DNA of 64,000 nucleotides from Sialis fuliginosa (taxonomy: Eukaryota > Arthropoda > Insecta > Megaloptera > Sialidae), in contig OY540810.1 of assembly GCA_961205875.1 (NCBI GenBank), positions 2,542,001 through 2,606,000 on the forward strand, given 5' to 3'. The notes beneath the pieces were generated by a model that saw nothing but the letters and a program-made list of their open reading frames with translations, made no database searches and was not told the DNA's origin. A program made the position numbers and the translations under genes. How positions within the stretch are numbered: the stretch's first letter is position 1; the number at the start of each line of letters is the position of its first letter. Positions 10,881 to 21,906 of this stretch are shown here, one piece after another.

Positions 10881-11750
10881 TTCTAATTTATCGAGTGTTT
10901 TTCAAAGGGCCGGAAAAAAACTTCAAATATATTTTTTTAAATACGAAAATATTTTATATTATTATTGATTCACTCTTTTGAATAATTAACTGCCTTTTTG
11001 GTGAATTTAGCACGAGGAAGCACTGTGCATTTACTTGGCAGATGTTTTTTTCCAATTTATCGAGTGTTTTTCAAAGGGCCGGAAAAAAACTTCAGGGCTT
11101 CGAACCGTTATTTTTTTCGGTTCGAGCAAAAAAATATATTTCGGTTCGGTTCCGGTTTTCGTTCCGCAAAAAATAACGGTTTTTCCGGTTTTTTCGGTTT
11201 TCGGTTCAGCTCCGAGTGATTAATTAAAACAAAAAAATTATTTGTATTAAAAAAAATGTTCTACCATAATTTAGAATATTTTATGGTAGGTACTTATCCG
11301 AACGACAATTGAAGTGGGAAATAAGATCATGTTAACGCGCGTATTTTAACATGTACTGAACCGTTAAAACCGATATTTTTATTTCGGTTCTGTTCCGGTT
11401 TTCGTTCCGGCAAAAAATAATGGTTTTTCCGGTTTTCGGTTTTTGGTTCAGTTCCGGTTCGAAGCCCTGATTTAAATTATAGAGATTTGCACGCTAGATG
11501 TCACTAGGCAAAAAAGTACGACTTTTTTTAAATACGAAAATATTTAAAATATATTTATTATTGACTCACTCTTTTAAATAATTAACTACCTACACGAGGA
11601 AGCACTGTGCATTTACTTGGCAGATGTTTTTTTCCATTTTATCGAGTGTTTTTCAAAGGGCCGGAAAAAAATATAAAAACTTCAAATTATTGAGAGATTT
11701 AAATTTTCGAGAATCAAAAACTTTTAATGCCCAATTTTTTTAAATACGAA
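10840..11750. repeat. triplicated ACGAGGAAGCACTGTGC repeat with an insertion
   Basis: Three tandem partial copies of a segment containing ACGAGGAAGCACTGTGC, CTTGGCAGATG and CAAAGGGCCGG begin near 10850, 11010 and 11593. A CAGGGCTTCGAACCG-ended element (11093-11469) sits between the second and third. The same segment ends the dispersed repeats at about 36755-37200, 46855-47140 and 50690. Confidence 0.7.
11093..11469. mobile_element. CAGGGCTTCGAACCG inverted-repeat element (hAT-like)
   Basis: Ends CAGGGCTTCGAACCG and CGGTTCGAAGCCCTG are exact inverse repeats; the interior repeats TTCGGTTC/TTCCGGTT many times. A clear 8-bp target duplication is not visible here, but the related copy at 38431-38659 has one (7 of 8 bases). 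Confidence 0.7.
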
Positions 11751-11875
11751 AATATTTAAAATATATTTATTATTGATTCACTCTTTTGCCGCCATTGGAG
11801 AGACCCATACGGGCCCGTATTAAAAAAAACTTGTCCTTTTAAAAACACGAACATCGAAAATAAACTGCCGCGATA

Positions 11876-12185
11876 ACTTGTGTACTGTACAGGTGTTGCG
11901 TGCGTGTCTACGACATACGTCCCCGGTACGTGCACGTGTGTGAGACAGAGACGGACGCACCGCGTGCACGTCTGAGCGTACGGTAGTGTGTTCACGAATA
12001 CCGGATCGCGGTGTGCTTTGAAATCTACGAGAGATAACGTTCGGTATTGAACGACTGTGTTTCGTTGTCGTCGATTTTTTATTTTCTGATATTGGTTTTT
12101 GTCTGTTTGTTTGTCTGTGTATGTGATTAATAAGAGATTGTTAGCCATTTGGAATGTGTGGAAATAGTGAATTAACAAATTTAAC
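11876..12185. promoter_or_regulatory. non-repetitive GC-richer island, candidate enhancer
   Basis: The island (CGTGCACGTGTGTGAG, CGGATCGCGGTGTGC, TTCGGTATTGAACG) matches no other part of the window. It contains GGAATG at 12151-12156, which fits the TEAD/Scalloped consensus. A 151-codon minus-strand frame across it (11756-12211) has no recognisable product and I take it as chance. An untranslated exon or promoter is an alternative. Function is inferred from position and uniqueness only. Confidence 0.25.
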
Positions 12186-12212
12186 CCATTAACGCCCAAA
12201 AACAAAAACAAT

Positions 12213-13448
12213 GTCGGTATGGAGAACCGTACATGATTTCCATGTTCTTTCTATCTTTTTAAATAATTTTTTAATATACATTTTTTTAAATATTTTATTT
12301 ATATAACCTACTACTATGAATATATACATATCGTAATACATTAAAAAAAACATATATACTTACAACGTTTACAGCTCTTTTTGCCATTTGTATATAAATA
12401 TTAGTTTTCTAATGTCAAAAACACAATTCACATTCGTAGAATAACTAATTTGACAATTTGAATTTAGTTGCATTTGTTTCCAAGGCAACGTAAATGAATG
12501 ACATATTAATTTGTATTTAAAATTTAAATTTTGAGGGTAGCTTTTACCCCTTCAATAGCTGTTTAGGCACGTACAAATAGTAAATGTCCTTAAGGTTCAA
12601 TTGAACTAGAAATGTACCAAGTCTTATCAAAATTAGTGAGATAATACTCGCAACGTTCACTTTTTAGACGAAAAAAGTTACAAAATTTCGAATATTTCTA
12701 AAACCCTTAATCCGATTATCACCAAAATCAATAGGTCTGGAGTACTCACTGAGACAAACATTTTCCCCAAAAATAATTCAGATCGGTGCATTTTTACAGT
12801 AGTTATCGTGAACGAAAAAATATTCTACATCAAGAAATGGAAGTATTGTAATACCATCGAAAAATCGTATCCGAGAAAATGACAAATTCTGTTTGTACTT
12901 AAAAACGTAAAGAAAAGTTGATTTCCGCATGGCGGCTGTTCGTGTGTCTGTGTGTCTGGATGTAGAATTTTCTTTCGTTCACGATACTACTGTAAAAATA
13001 CACCGATCTGAATTATTTTTGGGGAAAATGTTTGTCTTTGTGAGTACTCCAGACCTATTGATTTTGGTGCTAATCGGATTAGGGGTTTTGGAAATATTCG
13101 AAATTTTGTAACTTTTTTCGTCTAAAAAGTGAACATTGCGAGTATTATCTCACTAATTTTGATAAGATTTGGTACATTTGCAGTTCAATTGAATCTAAGG
13201 GACATTTATTATTTGTACGTGCCCAAAGAGCTATTAAAGGGGTGAAAAACACACTTAAAATTTGAATTTTAAATACTAATTAATACGTCATTAATTCAGC
13301 TGTAACCGTCGCAAGTATATATGTTCTTTATGTATTACGATATATGTATATACATAGTAGTAGGTTATATAAATAAAATATTAAAAAAAATGTATATTTA
13401 AAAAGATAGAAAGAACATGGAAGTCATGTATGGTTCTCCGTACCGATA
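12213..13448. mobile_element. 1.2-kb foldback element, arms about 0.6 kb
   Basis: The left edge TCGGTATGGAGAACCGTAC is mirrored at the right edge by GTATGGTTCTCCGTACCGA, and internal blocks mirror too (for example GTCTTATCAAAATTAGTGAG versus CTCACTAATTTTGATAAGA). Arms are imperfect, with indels. Related sequence: 5264-5900, 16064-17475 and about 40100-40520. Confidence 0.8.
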
Positions 13449-13941
13449 TTTTAATGTTATTATATACATAATCATCTGTTGATATATTACATACTGTCTT
13501 TTTTTTATTTAAACAAAATAATTACCGATCATTTAAACTTATTTATGTTCCATTTCCTCTTCCCCACTCTATCCGTTTCCTGTTCATATCTTAAAAAACG
13601 TCATACCAAAGTATATAAACTCCTTTTGTATTTTTTAAAAATATTTAATTCGAAGAGCACGAGATAGTAACATTCCTTACATAACTCGAGTATATTGTCA
13701 CCTGCCTTGCAGTGCTACCATATTTCTAGCAGAAGATATCTTCAGTGTTTAGAAGGGACACGAAATACTTAGATGTGTAATGATCTCATCGGGAACAGCT
13801 GGACGAAAGTTATTCGGCGTCGATGCCAATCATGTGTTATTTATTGGCTTTTGATATACGGGTTAGAAAACACATTTTATCAGTTGTCAGAAAGTACCTA
13901 TAGGTATCTGTATACATTTGTATGGGGGTTTTTGTTATTAA

Positions 13942-14695
13942 GGCGGCTATTACACTATCAAATAAATATGTCAAAGATTTGATCATATTTCTTTGATAAA
14001 ATACGAGATTTTGTTTTATTACACTACATAAAATATTTGATAATATTTTATCTCAATATTATCTAGGGATATTTTCTTCTTTTTTGGTGCCTTTTGAATA
14101 TCAGTGCGTGGATGTTCGTCAATTGACGCGAGCCATTTTGATTTATCTGTCAAAAAACATTGATCAAATATAAGAGACTGTCAATAAAAGGCGACTATTA
14201 CACTATCAAATAAATATGTCAAAGATCTTTGACAAAGATTTGATCATATTTCTTTGATAAAATACGAGATTTTGTTTTATTACACTACATAAAATATTTG
14301 ATAATATTTTCTCAATATTATCTAGGGATATTTTCTTCTTTTTTGGTGCATTTTGAATATCAGTGCGTGGATGTTCGTCAATTGACGTGATCGAGGTTTG
14401 AATTTACAACCGTGTATTGTGGTTTTTATAATCAATAAGAAGATTATCATATAATACTGGATTTTGTTGATATTCGTATATTAATAATTATATAACTGTA
14501 ACTGTCAGTGATAACTTGGTAGTCGCCATTTTGATTTATCTGTCAAAAAACTTTGATCAAATATAAGAGATTGTCATTAACTATGATCATATAAATATTA
14601 TGAAGGTAAATATTATAAAAGTTGACTTATTATACTGTCATATTTCTTTGATCAAAGAAATTTTATCATATTTCTTTGATAGTGTAATAGCCGCC
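13942..14695. mobile_element. head-to-tail double PIF/Harbinger-like MITE
   Basis: A first copy starts at 13942 and is internally shortened; a second starts at 14190 (GGCGACTATTACACTATC) and runs to GCCGCC at 14690-14695. TAA flanks the whole double unit (13939-13941 and 14696-14698), so the pair may have inserted or been copied as one. Opposite in orientation to copies at 115, 25462 and 32450. Confidence 0.8.
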
Positions 14696-14844
14696 TAATA
14701 AAATTTTAATTTAAAAGGGTTATATTATACAGATAGGATTTATTTTATCTAAATATTCGTGTAAAAAGGTTTCATTGGACTTGTTTTTATTGCATATGTT
14801 TAGAACATTCCGTGGTTATTTTAACGAAATTTGATAAATGCACA

Positions 14845-15205
14845 AAGTTTTTTGACGTCAAAAACAAAATGGCGACTACCAAGTTATCACTGACAGTTAC
14901 AGTTATATAATTTTAATATATGAATATCAACAAAATCCAGTATTATATGATAATCTTCTTATTGATTATAAAAACCACAATACACGGTTGTTAATTCAAA
15001 CCTCGATCGCGTCAATTGACGAACATCCACGCACTGATAATCAAAATGCACCAAAAAAGAAAAAAATATCCTTAGATAATATTGAGAAAATATTATCAAT
15101 TTATGCAGTGTAATAGAAAACAAAATCTCATATTTTATCAAAGAAATATGATCAAATCTTTGTCAAAGATCTTTGACATATTTATTTGATAGTGTAATAG
15201 CCGCC
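14845..15205. mobile_element. PIF/Harbinger-like MITE, left-truncated
   Basis: Matches the family from AAGTTTTTTGACGTC to the terminal GTGTAATAGCCGCC, but lacks the first 120-130 bp including the left terminal repeat. Confidence 0.8.
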
Positions 15206-15304
15206 TAAAAAAATCACTAAATTAGATTCATTTATTTTAGTTATTTTCTATCAAATTAAAATTCGAATCTGTAATCGTTTTTTATCATGACCATTTTTCA
15301 ATCT

Positions 15305-15500
15305 GTATAATACAAGATTGAACACCGTCGAGCGATCAAGGGCCCTGTGTCGTCTTATGCACCTGTCACTAGATGGCGGTGCCTGCGTTGTTGCGACAGC
15401 AGCGCCGCGCTACGGCCACCGGAGGAATTAATCAAGCGCGCGTTTGTTTGAAGCCGACCCGACAGACACAACCGTGCTGTTGTTGTTTTCAATTAGTCGG
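15305..15500. promoter_or_regulatory. non-repetitive GC-rich island, candidate enhancer
   Basis: This island (ACAGCAGCGCCGCGCTACGG, GGAGGAATTAATCAAGCGCG) occurs once here, in the big vg intron. It has an ATTAATCA homeodomain-type site and GCGCCGCG, loosely like Mad/Brinker GC-rich sites. No convincing reading frame. Function is inferred. Confidence 0.25.
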
Positions 15501-15657
15501 CAGAGATCCGTGGCAAGAATTTCTTAGATTAAACCTATTTAAATTTAAAATTATCTGAATTACAACTACCATTTTAAAATTCTGACTTTTACTTTAAATT
15601 ATATGTACCAACTGTTACCCGCGATTTCGTTTGCGTGGAATCTAGGTTACGTAGGAG

Positions 15658-15949
15658 CAGTGGCTTATTTACGTTATGTGCCGCCCTGGGCAAAAAAAAT
15701 TGCCGCCCCTCTACGAAGGGAAAATATAATTTTTTTTTTTTTGGTCACGTCAATTAAAATTCCAAATTTTATTAAACAAAAAGTTTGGATTACGTAAATT
15801 AAAACTTGAAGACCTTTTTTTTTTAGTCACACTAATATTTTTGTTTTAATATTCTGTATTAAACTAAACGAAACTAAAAAATCTGCCGCCCCTCTCAGCC
15901 TTCCGCCCTAGGCCATGGCCCCCATGGCCCCATGGTAAATACGCCACTG
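15658..15949. mobile_element. hAT-like element with perfect 8-bp duplication
   Basis: It begins CAGTGGCTTATTTACG, ends TAAATACGCCACTG, and is flanked by CGTAGGAG on both sides (15650-15657, 15950-15957). The interior is rich in GCCGCCCC. It landed inside the TTCGTTTGCGTGG repeat family, interrupting its AGGAGCT segment. hAT elements duplicate 8 bp, hence the call. No transposase. Confidence 0.85.
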
Positions 15950-16063
15950 CGTAGGAGCTATCGGACATAAAACCCACGAAGAAGAAGGTTAGGTAATACA
16001 GTGTGAAATATGTCATACTTATAAAGAAATTAAACATATAAAGTAAAAGCAAAATATAAATAT

Positions 16064-17475
16064 CGGTATGGAGAGCCATACATGACTTCCATGTTCTTTA
16101 ATATATTTTAAAATAATTTTTAATATATGAGAAATTTCAATGGGATTTGTCAGAAATAAAACTCACCTTTGTTAAAATAATGTCCTAATGTCAAAAACAT
16201 AATACACATTCGTAGAACAACTAATTTGACAATCTTAATTTAGTTGCATTTGTTTCCAAGGCAACATGAATTAATGACGTATTAATTAGTATTTAAAATT
16301 CAAATTTCGAGGGTGGTTTTCACCCCTTCAATAGCTGTTTAGGCACGTACAAATAGTAAATGTCCATAAGGTTCAATTGAACTATACAAATGTACCAAGT
16401 CTTATAAAAATTAGTGAGATAATAATCGCAAAGTTCACGTTTTGAAGTTAGTACAATCAGAATTTGTCATTTTCTCTGACACGATTTTTCGATGGTATTA
16501 CTTCGGAACATGGAAGTAAAAACAAATTATATTTGCGGATTTTGGTAATTAAATTGATTAAATAAAGAGTAACAATTGTTTTATTTGTAAACCTTGCTCT
16601 TATAGCGGCCATAACTGGTGCCAGTACCTTATACACTTCTTTATATTACTGTAAACAAAGATCTCTGAAGATAGAAGAAAAATAAATTTTTAAAGTAGGC
16701 AATTGTCACCTATAAATAACTGCCAACAATAAAATAAAGCTATGTGACAGGAAAAAACAAGAGATGATATTTATTTTTACTTTTTTCAATCAGTTTCGGC
16801 AGTTCCCAGTGGCGATTTCATGAACAATACAAAGTAATTTCAAATAGAGATAACACAGAATCTGGAAGACAAGGCGCGGCGGCGGCGCGGGCGCATCGGT
16901 AGCAAATGCAGATAAGGTGTTGTTGGGTATTTATTTTTTATAATCAACAATCGCATACATTGGCGTATATGGTGACATTTTGCTAGAGTTTATTACTTCC
17001 ATGTTCTGAAAGAAATGGAAGTATTGTAATACCATCGAAAATTCGTGTCCGAGAAAATGACAAATTCTGATTGTACTAACTTCAAAACGTCAAGAAAAGT
17101 TAATTTCCGCATGGCGGCTGTGCGTGTGTCTGTAGAATTTTCTTTCGTTCACGATAACTACTGTAAAAATGCACCGATCTGAATTATTTTTGGGGAAAAT
17201 GTTTGTCTCAGTGAGTACTCCAGACCTATTGATTTTGGTGCTAATCGGATTAAAGGTTTTAGAAATATTTGAAATTTTGTCGTCGTTTAAAAAGTGAACG
17301 TTGCGAGTATTATCTCACTAATTTTGATAAGATTTGGATAATTGCTGTAATCGTCGTAAGTATATATGTTCTTTATGTATTACTAAATTTATATTCATAG
17401 TAGTAAGTTATATAAATAAAATATAAAAAAAAATTATATTTAAAAATTATTTAAAAAGATAGAAAGAACATGGAA
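16064..17475. mobile_element. decayed copy of the 1.2-kb foldback family, with insertions
   Basis: Starts GGTATGGAGAGCCATACATG and ends AGAAAGAACATGGAAGTAA. Both arms match parts of 12213-13448. A fragment of the GGCACCAGT family (about 16530-16640) and unrelated sequence (16640-16990) interrupt the middle. Confidence 0.6.
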
Positions 17476-17756
17476 GTAATCCATATACAGATATTCATCA
17501 CCAGTTTTGCCGGTGTGTGGAAAAACGGCCTAATAATAAAATTTAAAAATTCCGGCAAAATCAGGAACTGGCATAAAATTGTGAATTGTGGCCGAAATTC
17601 CTGCCAGACCGGAATTCTGGTATATCCCTAGTCTTAATAATATAATAGTTCATGGCAAAGATTCGCTTTTTTTTTGGCAGTCAGGGTAAAGTTCAAAATG
17701 GCAAAGATGTATGTCCAGGGTTTAGTTGTGTAACTAAACTTTGTTGAACATTATGA

Positions 17757-18523
17757 CAGGGACGTATTTCCATAAGGGCGTAGGGGGCGAACGCCCGGGG
17801 CGGCCGATCTCAGAGGGGCGGCCGGAGGGCGACGTATAAAAAAATATTTTGGTACAATAAAATCACGCAAGTCTGTTTATTATTAATTTAAAATTTTTAT
17901 GATATTCTGTACGTACGAGTTTCGTAAATGTGTGTAATAAGTAAGTAACTAAGTTATTCCCTAAAATATCGAACGCAATGAAAATAGCGTATTTTTTAAT
18001 CTCGATTCGACTCTTACTTCGTAAAATATCGAATGAAAATTTTATTTGTTTGTTTATGTTTTAATATACATTTTTTTTCAAATGGAGGTTGTAGGGAATT
18101 TTATAACGAACAACTTTTATTTGAAACTTTTTTTTGTATAATACAAAAATCAGAAAATCTGAAGAATTTTGTAACTGAACCATGGTTTACTCATGACGCA
18201 GACAACCAAAATCAGATAAAACTTAGGATATTATTGTAAACCAATTTTGTAACAAATCCTGTGAGTAGCAAAACTGTACCTTAAAATAACCTGTTTTAGC
18301 CTCCACAGCCTGGACTATACTACAATACACAGACAAAATTTGCTCTCGGCAAAATAATCACGCGAACTATCCTATTTCTAATAATCCTTGCTCTCAAATA
18401 ATTTATCCTGAAATCACTCATTACTAAACTTTTGTTTATACTAAGTTTTTGACATTAAAAAAATATATACTGGGGCGGCCGACCATATTCGCCCAGGGCG
18501 CAAAATTTAGAAATACGTCCCTG
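17757..18523. mobile_element. 767-bp hAT-like element with perfect 8-bp duplication
   Basis: Ends are CAGGGACGTATTTCC and AAATACGTCCCTG; CATTATGA flanks both sides (17749-17756, 18524-18531). GC-rich sub-ends (GCGAACGCCCGGGGCGGCCG and the reverse GGGGCGGCCGACC) bracket an AT-rich core. A 68-codon plus frame (18033-18239) may be transposase debris but has no motif I recognise. Confidence 0.85.
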
Positions 18524-18654
18524 CATTATGATCTTTTTGTTTCTGTTCTAATCGATTCAATTTGGACGTATTAGTCCGTACTTTCAAATTTAAAATTGAA
18601 TCCCTAAGCTATAAAATGCAGTAAGATGTTTTAATAATAAAACACCCCTCACAA

Positions 18655-19060
18655 TACCCCTGTTCCGTTCCCGCCTTTGACATTGTCTCTATAGGTAATA
18701 CCCGAGAAACAGAACGGTGATAAATTTCCAGTGTCCGAGCGCACAGCGCATTTTACATTGCCACGTAATTCAGGCAGTCTGACAGTTTTACTACAAACTT
18801 TATAGCGATTTTATTCGAAAAAGCGTATCTGTCCACGTAAACAGAGGCAGAAAGATGCTGGGATCTGTGCACCGAACAAAGAAAACTAGGTGTAGTTGTT
18901 TGGACATATTTTGCATTCTTGGATAAATGCCAAATCGTTTTCATTTGAATTTTACAGCATGACGAGTTGTAATGGATATGTTTTTTTGTTAAGTTAATAA
19001 ACGCTTCAGTAGTAATGTAGATTTGTATCATGTTTTTTCTTGCTGTTTCCATCTTGAGCC
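18655..19060. promoter_or_regulatory. non-repetitive block, candidate regulatory region
   Basis: About 400 bp that match nothing else here, with CGCCTTTGACATTG (TCF-like CTTTGA), GATTTTATTCG and AACAAAGAAA. A 99-codon minus-strand frame (18753-19052) overlaps it but lacks a recognisable domain. It could be a conserved noncoding element or a small unknown gene; I favour the former weakly. Confidence 0.25.
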
Positions 19061-19203
19061 TGTAGTTTTGAGAGCTTATTTGTGTAGATGGGATTATAAT
19101 GAATTTATTTTGAACACCAATTGATTAATTGTTGTTATTTTTACCCGTTTCAAAATGTTACATCAATCTAATAATAATGCGCAATCACATTTTTAAGTAG
19201 ATA

Positions 19204-19700
19204 AGGTAAAGGCACCAGTTATGGCCGCTATAAGAGCAAGACTTCGTTTTTTTTTGTAATTCTCATGAACTTATGTTACTAATAAAACAAGTAACTCTTT
19301 ATTTAATCAATTTAATTACCGAAGTCCGCAAATATAGTTTGTTTTTTAAATTATAGCATTTTATCTTGTTCATGTTTTTTCTCTAGTAATAGATAAAGTA
19401 AAACCAGTAATGAGTACGCAGTGATGGACACTTACAAAATGATAAGTACTACGAGACAAAAGATATAAAAGAAAGAATCGTTTTGAAACAATGTAAAGCA
19501 GTTTATATGATAATATAATAATTAATAAATAAATACTAATAATTAGTTTAAATCTCCACCATTTTTACATCTATTGGCCGATTGTCATCAAATCACGCTG
19601 TAAGACAGTTAAATGTATATAGATTAATATTCAGTAATGGTATAGTAATAAAATATCAACACATATTTCTAATTCAGTACATTTAATTGTATTTTAACTG
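19204..19700. mobile_element. GGCACCAGT-family MITE, right end lost
   Basis: Starts AAGGTAAAGGCACCAGTTATGG and follows the family to AATTCAGTACATTTAATT; the right terminal repeat is missing. Confidence 0.65.
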
Positions 19701-20492
19701 TATCATCAAAAGAACGCTTAGAAAAATTAGAAAAAAATCATGTACATTAAGAATTATGTATAATAATAATAATAATATTTAATTTATAAACTCTGTTACA
19801 GTGAACACAAAAAAAAATTACAATGCTAATATAAAGAGAAAAAACAAATAATAAATTTTACAAAATTAGGTACTAAATATTATCTACCAAAATAAAGACT
19901 TATGTAAAGAATATAGTGGCGTAACCATAGGGGTTTATAAGAATTAGACTCCCCTCTTCCCTGAATTTGTAAATATAAAGAATTACAAAAAAATAACCCC
20001 CCCTCCGATTTTTTTCTAGATGCGCCCCTATATACATGTATTATATTATGTACTTTAAAAATTAAAACCATTAATTTTATATACACAAACACGATATTCT
20101 GATAGGTTTAAAAGAAATAATAACAATGTGTTTTTTCGTTTCTATGATATGTAAAAATTAAAAGATACCTACTTCATCTTCATTTTAAAAGTATGGAAAT
20201 TATTTCTGAATGTTACAAGATTGTTATCTTAATATTTAAAACTAAACAGCAGCTGATTTGGTTATAAAACTATGAGTTGGCGATATAATGTGTAGATAAT
20301 TTATTTTGATAAACATATTATAAACGGTTGTCAAAATAACTTATCACATATATGCTTATTACATAATTATTGTAATTCATTTTTATGTGTACTTATGGAT
20401 ACTACATTTTTGTTTAATTTTATTGTAATTTCTCGTGTTTACTTATGAAAATAATTGGGTATACCTATGTACTGTTTCTTTTAATATATATA

Positions 20493-21053
20493 GGGTCAAT
20501 TGGGGTAAAAGTGAAACAAAATACAAATCTTTCATGTTTTTTGACAGTTAACGATACAAATTCATACTTTAATTTTTTCTACTAGATGCGTTTATGAATA
20601 ACCATTTTAAATACTTACGTCATTTGAACTGTACGATACAACACGGACTTTAAAAATGAAAAAAGTGTGTTTTATTTTTAACCTCTAGTTTGGGAAAAAG
20701 TGAAACAGGCCTCTAATGGAAAATATTTCTCGAAAAATTAAAAGAAAAGCTACAAAGGCAACTTTGATTTATCTTCTTTGTGGTATATCAATGTGAAATT
20801 GTAACTTTTATTAATATCTGAGCTATACAGAAGTTATGTGCAAAGAATTAAAATTTAATTCACACGTTTTGACACCGACTAACAGGGAAATCTGTAGGGG
20901 TGACACATCACTTATTTTCAGGTCGCTTTAACAAACCTTTAATGATGATGTCAGTTTTTATAATTCTCATATAAACAAATTAGTTTTTTAGTTGCAAGCT
21001 TGTTTCACTTTTACCCCATTTTTTTGGTTTTTCATATTTACCCCGCTCGACCC
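20493..21053. mobile_element. TA-flanked GGGGTAAAAGTGAAAC MITE, copy 1
   Basis: The left end GGGTCAATTGGGGTAAAAG and right end TTTACCCCGCTCGACCC are inverse with mismatches; TA lies on both sides. This suits a Tc1/mariner-group MITE. Other copies: 35461-35978 (right end lost), 38930-39495, 43713-44211 and 57249-57792 (left end lost). Confidence 0.8.
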
Positions 21054-21664
21054 TACATAATAAATGCAGAAGTGGTCGTCCAGTTTTCATTGAAATTCTC
21101 TTATCATAAACTTAGTAGGCTCCTCCCATTTGATTATTATAATATTTAATTAAATAATTTCTCCATTTACCAAACAAAGACAGATATTTTGAATCTCATT
21201 TGCTAGATAAAGAAGTTTTGTTATAAAAGCAGGCTAGGTTAGGTTAGGTTAAGTACTGTGCCATAGATGTGCACAAAATCATATTTGTATATTGCCGTTA
21301 AGACAGGTAAAATATTGGTCGAATTTATTGTACACTTCCAACCTTCCTGTAATGTGATTTATATTATTAAATTCAGTATTTTTCTATTCTATTATTATAG
21401 GATATTTTAAAAAATTACTTGTTTACGTCAAACAGGTATATCAGTCAATTTACAATTATTGGCAGTGGCGCATCCATGGAGGGATAAGGGGTTAGAACTT
21501 CCTCAAATCTGCCAGTATACATTATTTAATCTAATAATTATGATGAATAAAATAATGAAAGTTATATATAATTACCTCCCCCCAAATTTTTTGTTCGATT
21601 ATTGGCAATGATGAATTATACCTACCTACTTATAAACGTGTATTAGTTATGTGTTTGTTTGCAG

Positions 21665-21875
21665 AACCATCACCGATGGCGTCACGCAACTTCCCCGCAT
21701 CGTTCTGGAACAGTCACTACCAAGCTCCGTCTGGCGGCAGTGGGGGGCACATGCACGCCGCGGCGGCCGAGCTTTACGTGGACCCGTACCATCACCACGC
21801 GGCTGCGGCGGCCGCCGCGGACCCGTGGCACGCTCATTACCAGCAGTATACCGCGGCCGCTGCACACCACCATAG
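21665..21875 (+). CDS. vg: vestigial exon, MASRNFPASFW motif and His/Ala-rich start
   Basis: Follows GCAG at 21661-21664; the first two bases finish a GAA codon begun by the Tondu exon, so phases match. It reads EPSPMASRNFPASFWNSHYQ, a stretch I associate with insect Vestigial just after the Tondu domain, then a linker and a repetitive histidine/alanine/tyrosine region (YVDPYHHH, seven alanines, DPWHAHYQQY, AAAAHHH), about 70 residues. This is probably part of the disordered activation tail. It is strongly GC-rich, with GCGGCCGC motifs, against an AT-rich intron. It ends in phase 2 at 21875 before GTCAGT. Confidence 0.95.
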
Positions 21876-21906
21876 GTCAGTGGATATTAAATAATTTTAT
21901 CTTATA

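Larger units (their letters stand above)
3577..21664 (+). other. vg: vestigial intron (18.1 kb), transposon- and satellite-filled
   Basis: This large intron separates the Tondu exon from the His/Ala-rich exons and ends TTTGCAG at 21664. Its main contents are listed as separate entries. Unexplained stretches: 3600-5200 (AT-rich; fragments of the GCTTCGCTCGCGTG repeat near 3608 and 3957), 7320-7780 (nothing recognised), 13450-13930 (nothing recognised), 19700-20490 (a CCCCTCCGATTTTTTTC / TGCGCCCC hAT-like fragment near 20000) and 21060-21640 (dispersed-repeat pieces, three TTAGG units near 21240, a possible hAT fragment starting CAGTGGCGCATCC at 21463). In Drosophila, wing enhancers sit in vg introns, so the single-copy islands noted here merit attention. 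Confidence 0.85.

Noticed and set aside
11756..12211. 151-codon minus-strand open frame
   Set aside because: No recognisable domain, spans a repeat edge and a GC-richer island, and its ends are in AT-rich repeat DNA. Better explained by chance openness.
18033..18239. 68-codon frame inside the 767-bp hAT-like element as a host gene
   Set aside because: Inside clear transposon boundaries and without a recognised motif.
21237..21252. Telomere-like TTAGG repeats
   Set aside because: Only about three units; short runs occur in a dispersed repeat family here.
21463..21597. Complete hAT-like element with ATTATTGG duplication
   Set aside because: ATTATTGG does flank it, but the right end lacks the inverse of CAGTGGCG, so the match could be chance. 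Left only as a fragment.
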